Part shown: in pieces, positions 9,056-15,980 of the stretch | How positions within the stretch are numbered: the stretch's first letter is position 1 | Layout: every line of letters begins with the position of its first letter | Source of the DNA: Hymenobacter sediminis | GTDB lineage: Bacteria > Bacteroidota > Bacteroidia > Cytophagales > Hymenobacteraceae | Length of the DNA stretch: 64,000 bases | Assembly (NCBI RefSeq): GCF_003231285.1 | Contig: NZ_QKNS01000007.1 | Coordinates: 62,001 to 126,000 of the forward strand | Direction: 5' to 3' | Position numbers and translations under genes: made by a program | Notes under the pieces: model-generated | Told to the model about the DNA's origin: nothing | The model's input: the letters and a program-made list of their open reading frames with translations, nothing else | Database searches by the model: none

Positions 9056-10618
9056 CTAGTGCATTGCGGCGATGCGCTTAAGCTCAGGATTTGTAGGTTC
9101 ATAAGTGAGTCCTTTCTTAGCATAGGCCCGAGCACCAGCTAAGTCATTGGCTTTACCTGCAGCCACACTAGCCATTAGATAAATTGTGGCCACGATTGGC
9201 GGATCAATAGTAGCATCCTTACGGGCATAAGCTTGCTCGAAGGCGGTCAGGTACTTCTTGCCCTCGGTGCGTTTATTGCTTACAAAAGCGTCGTAAGCAG
9301 CGCGGCCATAGCTATATAAATAGGCTTGGCGCATAGGCCCACTGTTGCGCAGGAACGGGTAGTCGGTGCTGTACTTATCCAAACGCTGCAGCAAGCCTAC
9401 CGAGTTGCGATGCACATTGATTTCATCCTGTACTACAGCTGAAATGAGCCCTTGTAGCTCGGGACTAGACTGGTTGAAGCGAAAGGCTTGCAATAATAGA
9501 GAAATAGCTTGCTGGCCATGCTGCTGAAGGGCCAACATGCGCCCGCGCTGCATGTAGTACACGTATGAAAGCGAGTGGCGCGTAGCCGAGTCGGCGACGC
9601 TACCCATAAACGTACTGTACACGCGGCGGTAAAGAGCCGTGTCGCCGCGCTCAAGTAAAAACTTCTGCGTCATTCCCTTAAAGTTGCTGACGCACTCGTC
9701 GCGGTACTTAGTGGCCGGCTGGCGGGCGTAGAATTCAGTCAGCAACTGCACATCCTCCAGCGTGTTATAGTTGCTGCCCTGCAGGCGTGCAGCTAGGCTC
9801 TGGGTGAGCAGGTATTTGGTTTCGGTAGCTGGATACAGTTTCTCTGCCTTTTGCAGGGCAGAGTGAGCTTTCTCGTCCTCGCCAGCCTGCAGGGCCAGTA
9901 CGCCTTGGTTGTAGTACTGCAATGAAATAAGCTGAGGCAGCGAAATAGTCTTGTCGGCCTGAAACTTTTGCTTGAATATTTCTTCAAGCCCCTGCTGCTG
10001 AACCTCCTGCTGGCTGACGAGCTTGCCTTCAACCAAATAGTCTACATAGGCCTTCTTAAACTTGGCATCGGGTAGGAAGTAACCGAAGGTAGGGGCCGTA
10101 GTTTCCACCATGATGTTACTGGCCTGGGGGTCGGCTACTAGGTAAACATGAGTTGGCTTTTGGCGAATAGCATAGGGTAGCTTATAATGCTCGAAGATGA
10201 GAGCATACAGAGCCGAAGCACTCACGCAGTTATACACCCCACTCTGCACAGTACGGTCAAAAGTGGCTGCATCTTCGTACTTAGTCAGAAAGCGCTGGTG
10301 GGCTAGTTCGAAAATGCTGCGTACCTGCTTGGCCAGAGGCTTTGCGCTGATCTTGGTAGCATCAAGCTGGGCGTAGAATTCAGCTAAGCGCTGCTCTGCT
10401 TGCTGGAGTTCGGCGTTTGTGCTGGCAGGATTCACTGCCAGCAACTGAGCCAGATACTCTCGTTCCGTGCTAGGCGTTTTGGGAGCCAAAGCAGCCTCTT
10501 CAAATGCAGAAGTGTACGCTAGCCTGGAGTGAGAGCTGGCAGGAGTTGTTTGCGCCAGCGTAGGTACAGCTGCCAATAGTGACAAGGTCAGGATCGGGTA
10601 GCGTAATAGTTTATTCAT
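9056..10618 (-). CDS. Secreted transglutaminase-like protein with helical repeats
   Basis: 520 residues from the ATG at 10618, chosen because MNKLLRYPILTLSLLAAVPTLAQ is a signal peptide; the open frame reaches 10660. Residues about 95-180 resemble a transglutaminase/cysteine-protease fold: Cys131 in YNCVSASALYALIFEHY, His157 in KPTHVYLVAD and Glu172 in VETTAP are correctly spaced for a catalytic triad. The rest (about 230-520) is helical and repeat-like, with TPR-like stretches (YYNQGVLALQAGEDEKAHSALQKAEKLYP). I do not recognise a named family. It may process or sense envelope proteins or peptidoglycan-linked peptides, but this is a guess. No operon partner is visible. Confidence 0.7.
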   Translation of the reverse strand: MNKLLRYPILTLSLLAAVPTLAQTTPASSHSRLAYTSAFEEAALAPKTPSTEREYLAQLLAVNPASTNAELQQAEQRLAEFYAQLDATKISAKPLAKQVRSIFELAHQRFLTKYEDAATFDRTVQSGVYNCVSASALYALIFEHYKLPYAIRQKPTHVYLVADPQASNIMVETTAPTFGYFLPDAKFKKAYVDYLVEGKLVSQQEVQQQGLEEIFKQKFQADKTISLPQLISLQYYNQGVLALQAGEDEKAHSALQKAEKLYPATETKYLLTQSLAARLQGSNYNTLEDVQLLTEFYARQPATKYRDECVSNFKGMTQKFLLERGDTALYRRVYSTFMGSVADSATRHSLSYVYYMQRGRMLALQQHGQQAISLLLQAFRFNQSSPELQGLISAVVQDEINVHRNSVGLLQRLDKYSTDYPFLRNSGPMRQAYLYSYGRAAYDAFVSNKRTEGKKYLTAFEQAYARKDATIDPPIVATIYLMASVAAGKANDLAGARAYAKKGLTYEPTNPELKRIAAMH

Positions 10619-10660
10619 AGAATAATGCGGAGAAACAAGGCGGCCAACCTCAGCCGTCAA

Positions 10661-11087
10661 ATCTTTGCAAGATACTAGCTAGCGAAATGCTACCCGCACC
10701 TAAAATACAAAAGGTTGCCCTGCCAGAAATTGGAGCCATTGATGCCTTCAAACAGACAACCTGGGATTGAAATGGCACGCTGTTCAGGTCATTGGCGCTC
10801 TCAAAGGGATATCCAATAGGACCAACTGAAATTGTAGCAGGTACTTATATGATCAAACTTGATGAATAGATATTGTCTGTCATTTCACATACGCAAGAGT
10901 ATAAACTAGACCTGCTTGCGATTATCAATAAAGTACCTTTACTCTGTGAGCTTGCAAATTCTGGGGCTATGGACATTAGCTCTTAGTTTAAGCCCACACC
11001 TGCCGCTAGTGAGGCGCATAAAGAACCCACCTTTCTGTAGGATCTGCTGAGAGCGAAGATGGCTTTCTGCAGCGGGTTGTACGCTAC
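10661..11087. other. Intergenic stretch without a recognisable gene
   Basis: Between the transglutaminase-like gene and the chitinase terminator. Short in-frame peptides with stops can be read on both strands (for example around 10730-10870 on the plus strand) but match no family I recognise. No RNA gene was seen. It should contain the promoter of the minus-strand gene that starts at 10618. Confidence 0.5.
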
Positions 11088-11123
11088 CAAAATGCCCCCA
11101 GCCTGCTTGGACCGGGGGCATTG
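11088..11123 (-). terminator. Rho-independent-type terminator of the GH18 gene
   Basis: AATGCCCCC (11091-11099) pairs with GGGGGCATT (11114-11122), and on the minus strand the stem runs into TTTT. It lies 25 bp beyond the chitinase stop codon. Confidence 0.7.
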
Positions 11124-11146
11124 AAAAAATGCTTGTATGTATCTGA

Positions 11147-13042
11147 CTACTTCACAAACCGTTTCGTGATTTGAGTGCGGCCCTGGAGGCTCAGACGCAA
11201 CGTGTAGATGCCAGTCGGTAGCTTGGCCACGTTGAGTCGGGTAGCCGGTCCAGCGCCCGTAGCCCACACGCGGCCCTGCGCGTCTACTACTTCGTAGCGA
11301 CTACCAGTCAAGTCTTGGCTGGAGCGGATGAGTAGTTCGTTGGTAACGGGGTTAGGGTAAAGGTCAAGGGCAACCGTTTCTGCCGGTTGCCGACTAGAGC
11401 TGCTTGCTACTGCTGCCGCCCTACTACCCTGGCTGATTCGTACCCAGTTAATGTTCCAGCCGCCCGTCTGGGCATAGATTCCGAAGTTGTAGGTGCCGGC
11501 GTTGATGGTTACGGTCCGGGAAACGGTGGTCCAGGTCTGCCAGCTGCCCGTGCCCGGAATCGTGCTGTTACCCAGCTGAACAGCGCCGGCGTTTAGGTCC
11601 GAGGAAATAGTGCCGCCACCAGCTCCGCTGGCTACCCGGTACTCAATGGTGTAGGTGCCCGAGGTGGGGAAGTTGATGCCATTCCACACGAGGTAGTCGC
11701 CAGCATCTACGAAGCCCATATTCTGGCCGCCTTCCGAGCAGGTTTCCACCGTCATGCCGTTGTTCACGTTGGCGGCCTCGGCCTGCAACGTTACACTGAA
11801 CGAAGGCGAGGTGGTCGTAACCGTGCGCACCCGTAGCGAGGTGGCCTTATCGTTCCAGTTGCCGGTGCCGAGCGGGTTGTTTACCAGGCAGGTATTGCCG
11901 GCGCTGCCCACCGTGAGGGCGGCGCCGCTGTAGTTGTCGTTTTCGTAGAGTACTACCTCGTAGCCGCTGTTCACTTTCAGCGAGGAGACGTCGTTGTCGA
12001 GGATACCCCGGGCCTGCAGTGCCGCTAGGGTGTAGTCGCCGGCAGGCAGGTTTACGGCCGTGCCCGTGTAGTTGCAGTCTTTATAGAAGGTTGCCACGCC
12101 ACTACTAGCCGGATTGCGCTGCTGCACCACCTGGTTGATAGCAGTAAGCAGGGAGTTAGCCCCGGTGGCGTCGCCGGCCAGTTGCCAAATCATGATGCCG
12201 CTGCCCTGGTCAAAAGCCAAGTTAGTTTTGCTCTTGATTGTGGTAATGCCGTTGTAGCCAATACCTTGGAACAGATCGGCATTGGGGTCGGCACCACGCG
12301 CCACGAGCGAGGCAAACGTCTCGCCGCCGGCCTGACCGTAGAAGGGCACGCCCAGCACCAGCTTGCTCGCCGGCAGCCCACGCCCGCGCCAATAGCCCAG
12401 CGACTGTGAAGCCAGCTGATAGGTGGAGTGGGCCGGGGGCGTGTCGTCGTAGGCCATTACATTTACAAAGTCCAAGGCTGCGAGGGCGCGGTCCAGGATG
12501 GCGGGGCCAGCCCAGGTGCCTCCTGCCACAGCCGTTGTCAAGAGCTTGCCCCGGCTGTGCAGTTGGGTACCCAATTCCTGCATCACATTCGCGTAGCCGC
12601 CGGCCGTGTTGGCGTTCGGGTGTTCCCAGTCAATATCAATGCCGTCCAGCCCATATTGGTTAGCGAAGTTGATGAGGTTTGTAGCGAAGTTGCGGGTGTA
12701 GGTGGCATTGTTGCCGATGGAGGCAAATTCCGTTGGACTGCCATCATTCATCCAGCCACCTACCGAAATCAGCACCTTCACCCCGCGGGCGTGGGCGGTG
12801 GAAACCAAGCTTTGCAGCTTAGCAGGGTTGTCAATAGGGCGGAGCGTGCCGTCAGCGTTAGGCAGCAGAAAGGCGTAATTGATATGGGTGAGCTTATCAT
12901 ACTGGACACTGTTCACATCCCCTGTCCAAGAAGGTAAATAGCCGATAACCTTGAACTGGGCCCGAGCAGAGATACTACTGAGCAGAAGTACGCCTACTAG
13001 CAAGCTGGCCAATAGAGAGCGTAGAGGTGTTTTGGTTTTCAT
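11147..13042 (-). CDS. Secreted GH18 chitinase with beta/gamma-crystallin, CBM6-like and T9SS domains
   Basis: 631 residues. Signal peptide (to ARA-Q29), then a GH18 TIM barrel with GGW near 95 and the active-site motif DGIDIDWE at 133-140 (Glu140 is the proton donor). After the barrel (about 315-400) comes a beta/gamma-crystallin-like module with two YEND/Y-type repeats (CNYTGTAVNLPAGDYTL; LYENDNYSGAALTV). Residues about 405-535 form a CBM6/CBM35-like carbohydrate-binding module (VTLQAEAANVNNG ... WNINWVRIS). The end (LDLYPNPVTNELLIRS to KRFVK) is a T9SS type A sorting domain. It should hydrolyse chitin or related GlcNAc polymers outside the cell. With the mannan enzymes nearby this suggests attack on fungal cell walls, an inference from context. 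Confidence 0.93.
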   Translation of the reverse strand: MKTKTPLRSLLASLLVGVLLLSSISARAQFKVIGYLPSWTGDVNSVQYDKLTHINYAFLLPNADGTLRPIDNPAKLQSLVSTAHARGVKVLISVGGWMNDGSPTEFASIGNNATYTRNFATNLINFANQYGLDGIDIDWEHPNANTAGGYANVMQELGTQLHSRGKLLTTAVAGGTWAGPAILDRALAALDFVNVMAYDDTPPAHSTYQLASQSLGYWRGRGLPASKLVLGVPFYGQAGGETFASLVARGADPNADLFQGIGYNGITTIKSKTNLAFDQGSGIMIWQLAGDATGANSLLTAINQVVQQRNPASSGVATFYKDCNYTGTAVNLPAGDYTLAALQARGILDNDVSSLKVNSGYEVVLYENDNYSGAALTVGSAGNTCLVNNPLGTGNWNDKATSLRVRTVTTTSPSFSVTLQAEAANVNNGMTVETCSEGGQNMGFVDAGDYLVWNGINFPTSGTYTIEYRVASGAGGGTISSDLNAGAVQLGNSTIPGTGSWQTWTTVSRTVTINAGTYNFGIYAQTGGWNINWVRISQGSRAAAVASSSSRQPAETVALDLYPNPVTNELLIRSSQDLTGSRYEVVDAQGRVWATGAGPATRLNVAKLPTGIYTLRLSLQGRTQITKRFVK

Positions 13043-13670
13043 AGGGTATAGGTTGGAATGGAAAAAAGAAAGTGCAGATCAAAGTATTGGGGTACACCGA
13101 CGCCTTACCCTTCGAGAAGGGCTATTGGCAGAAAGGCAATAGGTGGAAAAGGAGCGGACTGGCTGGTAGTAGACTACCTGCTTATTGGAAATAAAATTGC
13201 CAGGGGCGGGAGTCACTCATCGTCTAAGTTACTCTCAGCACAAGAAAGTGTAAACAAGCACACTGCAGATGTCGTGAGCAGCTAGCTTTGTTAGGTAAGT
13301 TATCAGAAATTGCTAGGAAAAAAATAGTGCATTACTGCAGATAAACAGCATATCAGTCATGGTTATACAGCTAATACACAACCTATTAAGGTAGCCGTGC
13401 TTCCATCTTAGATCAGTTTGCCGGGTTGGGGTGGATAGGGAAGTAGGAGGTAGCAATCAGTTAAAAAACACGTAAATTCTTTCTTTACGTCCGAGTCAAC
13501 AGAGCCTCTATTGGGCTTTTAGTCATGACTTAGACCACCTTTTTTTAAGCTGATCATTGTGTTATCATGGGAAACCTAGTAAGAAACCATATGGCGGTGG
13601 TGTTGAGCAGGTCCAGTATGCAGATAAGATTTCCTGTTGCGGCATGAAAGTAAGCAGTACCTTGAACGTG
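13043..13670. other. Intergenic stretch, no gene seen
   Basis: Lies upstream of the minus-strand chitinase and should hold its promoter. Short open frames on the plus strand (12951-13285) look like shadows and carry no family features. I see no RNA gene or mobile-element end. Confidence 0.45.
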
Positions 13671-13673
13671 TTG

Positions 13674-13985
13674 CTACGATACATTCGAACATTGGTAATG
13701 GGGCCTGTAAGACATGCAAGCCGCGTAAACGAATAGATCCCATTTGGCGTTGGTACGCGTCAATTGGGTGCCGTCGTGTACGGCTATATCATTGGCGGCA
13801 GTCAGCTTCTGATGGATGACTATGCTCCTTTCAGTGATCTTGCACCTGCCTAGAGATGTTATAGGCAAAATAGAAACGCTCACTATGACGCCATTCTCAT
13901 CCAGGGCTAGAGGAAAGTGATGTATATCTACCGGAGAGCCGCTTTGCTTAGTACTACCTACTGAAATAGCAGCGCTGTCGTGCAC
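13674..13985 (-). pseudogene. Possible relic of a Cu/Zn superoxide dismutase
   Basis: A 103-codon minus-strand frame reads FPLALDENGVIVSVSI, a short linker, then TERSIVIHQKLTAANDI. This recalls the C-terminal half of SodC, where a 'DLPNL..DENG.A.VSI' strand is followed by 'GRAVVIHEKADD' carrying a copper-ligand His. The N-terminal metal ligands (HxH, then HxNP) and the terminal GxRIACGVI are not found. If it is sodC it is broken; if not, the frame may be chance. Confidence is low and rests on a by-eye similarity. Confidence 0.22.
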
Positions 13986-14039
13986 CCAAGGTTAGGAAAG
14001 ACGGCAGCAGAATTGCTGGAAAATTATACAAATATGCTA

Positions 14040-14500
14040 GAGGTGAAGCGTGCCAATTAACTTACTATCACAATTTAAAAACACATCATTAAAAGAATCA
14101 ACTACATTCTTTTTTAACTTAAATATCAATATTTGTAACATAATTATTAATTGATTTTTTATCTACTTTATATCACTATGATTAATCATACCGTCGTAAT
14201 TTTTAATAATATTGCATTATACAACCTATGACTATTAGTCTTATACAGTCTCCTACATTTAAATTTTATTATTCATCATTTATAGACACAACCTTTTACA
14301 TAAGAATACTATGCAAGGCACTTGCATTTTCTATAGACAATTTGATTATCTATATTTCGTTGTATTTACTGTTCTAGGGCATACTAAAGAACATACCACT
14401 TCCGCCAAAAGGGATAATATTTTAAAAAACTTGCATTGCTATGTTTACAGTTCCAGTCATTTTAGGTATTCATTATATTTTAAGGCAAGGAAAATTAACA
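14040..14500. other. AT-rich island
   Basis: About 460 bp with composition strikingly more AT-rich than the GC-rich surroundings, with runs such as ATAATTATTAATTGATT. A 67-codon plus-strand frame (14311-14514) lies inside but shows no family features and reads into the fabD terminator, so I do not call it a gene. Curved or foreign DNA, or a remnant of an insertion, are possible explanations. Confidence 0.6.
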
Positions 14501-14535
14501 AAAAAGCCCACTAGCAAAAACTAGCAGGCTTTTTC
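14501..14535 (-). terminator. Terminator of fabD
   Basis: AAAAAGCCCACTAG (14501-14514) faces CTAGCAGGCTTTTT (14521-14534), giving a CTAG/GCC stem with A- and T-runs on both sides. It begins 15 bp beyond the fabD stop and could work in both directions. Confidence 0.75.
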
Positions 14536-14549
14536 AGTATAAAGTTGAA

Positions 14550-15437
14550 TTATACGAGTGCCGAACTCACAGCCGCTTCTGGCGCAATTTTCTTCACCAA
14601 GCCTTGCAGAACTTTGCCGGGGCCGCATTCTACAAACTCGGTGGCACCATCGGCTACCATGCGCTGCACACTTTGGGTCCAACGTACAGGGGCCGTGAGT
14701 TGACGCACCAAGTTTTCCCGGATTTCGTCGGGGTCGGTGTGAGGGGCGGCGTCCACGTTCTGGTATACCGGGCAGATGCCAGCCGAGAAGGTAGTACCCG
14801 CAATGGCCTGGGCCAAGGCCGCTTCCGCCGACTGCATCAGGGGCGAGTGGAAGGCTCCGCCTACCGGCAGGGGTAGGGCGCGCTTAGCACCTGCCGCTTT
14901 CAGCTGCTCGCAGGCCAGTTCAATGCCACGCTGGGAGCCCGACACTACCAACTGACCAGGGCAGTTATAGTTAGCGGCCACTACCACGTTGCCACCCGCG
15001 CTAATTTCTTGGCAAATGCGGGCTGTAGTATCATCGTCGAGGCCGAGGATGGCAGCCATGGTGCCGGGCTGCTCCTGGCAGGCGGCCTGCATGGCCTGAG
15101 CGCGCTGGGCTACCAGGCGTAGGGCGTCTTCAAACTTAAGTACCTTAGCGGCTACCAGCGCCGAAAACTCGCCTAGGGAGTGGCCAGCCACCATAGCTGG
15201 ATTTAAGTCGGGGAGCACGGCGGCCAGGGCCACGGAGTGCAGGAAGATGGCGGGCTGGGTAACATCGGTGCGGCGCAGGTCCTCATCGGAACCGCTGAAC
15301 ATCACGTCCGTGAGGGAAAAGCCCAGGATTTCGTTGGCCTGTTCCATCAGGCGCTTAGCCTCGGGGTGCTGCTCGTACAGGTCGCGGCCCATGCCGCTGA
15401 ACTGGCTACCCTGACCGGGAAAAATAACTGCTTTCAT
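14550..15437 (-). CDS. fabD: Malonyl-CoA:ACP transacylase
   Basis: 295 residues from the ATG at 15437, where the conserved FabD N-terminus MKAVIFPGQGSQFSGMG begins; the frame is open to 15536 but the extra 33 residues have no conserved character. The nucleophile Ser87 sits in GHSLGE, the catalytic His is in GGAFHSPLM, and the Arg of QAMQ-type and GxVxxNYN substrate-binding segments (VVAANYNCPGQLVVSG) are present. The enzyme moves malonyl from CoA to acyl carrier protein, feeding cytoplasmic fatty-acid elongation. It is not next to other fab genes here, and is followed by its own terminator, so it is probably monocistronic. Confidence 0.95.
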   Translation of the reverse strand: MKAVIFPGQGSQFSGMGRDLYEQHPEAKRLMEQANEILGFSLTDVMFSGSDEDLRRTDVTQPAIFLHSVALAAVLPDLNPAMVAGHSLGEFSALVAAKVLKFEDALRLVAQRAQAMQAACQEQPGTMAAILGLDDDTTARICQEISAGGNVVVAANYNCPGQLVVSGSQRGIELACEQLKAAGAKRALPLPVGGAFHSPLMQSAEAALAQAIAGTTFSAGICPVYQNVDAAPHTDPDEIRENLVRQLTAPVRWTQSVQRMVADGATEFVECGPGKVLQGLVKKIAPEAAVSSALV

Positions 15438-15566
15438 CAGTTCAGATATACAGCAGCCAAACTGCCTTTCGGCAGTAGGCTGCGCAAGGGTGGAAAAACA
15501 AGTGCGCAAGCTGCACAAATCGGCCGGAATGCCCAAAGCTAAAGCAGGCAGCCTGGCCCAGAGCCG

Positions 15567-15902
15567 CTATTTTACTAGCACCCGGGTTACCTGGCCGGTC
15601 TGCTTATCTACGTTCACGGCCGCGTTATCGGGTTTTATTCCTACCCTATCGGAGCGCTTGACCAGTACCTGCCAACTGGTGCCGGCATCAACCACCGTCA
15701 TGGTTTGCAGCTGATACACGGCCGAGTCGGGCTGGGTGCGGAAATAGCGGCTGGCCAAAGCAGTAGCCTGGGCCTCGGTAGTGGCTGCTGCATTAGTAGC
15801 ACTGGTAGGCTCAGCAGAAGCCGGAGCAGTGGTAGAAGCTGAATTTGTTGAAGTGCAGGCAGCCACGGAGAGCAGCGCAAAAAGTGGAGCAAGTCGGTTC
15901 AT
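15567..15902 (-). CDS. Small lipoprotein of unknown function
   Basis: 111 residues from the ATG at 15902. MNRLAPLFALLSVAACTS is a lipoprotein signal with lipobox VAAC. A Ser/Thr/Ala-rich linker of about 30 residues follows, then a small domain (ALASRYFRTQPDSAVYQLQTMTVVDAGTSWQVLVKRSD ... VNVDKQTGQVTRVLVK) that resembles PepSY/YpeB-like or NTF2-like small folds with a terminal 'VD..TG.V' strand. I do not recognise a named family. It is 129 bp upstream of fabD on the same strand. Confidence 0.6.
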   Translation of the reverse strand: MNRLAPLFALLSVAACTSTNSASTTAPASAEPTSATNAAATTEAQATALASRYFRTQPDSAVYQLQTMTVVDAGTSWQVLVKRSDRVGIKPDNAAVNVDKQTGQVTRVLVK

Positions 15903-15926
15903 AGGCCAAAGAAAGCATAGTACATC

Positions 15927-15966
15927 AAAAAAGGCGGCCAAGCTGTGGAGCTCGGCCGCCTTTTTT
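15927..15966 (-). terminator. Terminator of the T9SS type B protein gene
   Basis: AAAAAAGGCGGCC and CGGCCGCCTTTTTT form a strong GC stem with A/T runs on both sides. It follows the stop at 15981 by about 15 bp and lies just before the small lipoprotein gene; it could act in both directions. Confidence 0.85.
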
Positions 15967-15980
15967 AGACTGAGGGATAC

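Noticed and set aside
13637..13819. Transposase relic in the chitinase-fabD gap
   Set aside because: I checked for DDE-type motifs and inverted ends; none was found. The frame on the other strand resembles SodC slightly better.
14311..14514. 67-codon plus-strand frame in the AT-rich island
   Set aside because: No start-site signals or family features are seen, and it runs into the fabD terminator.
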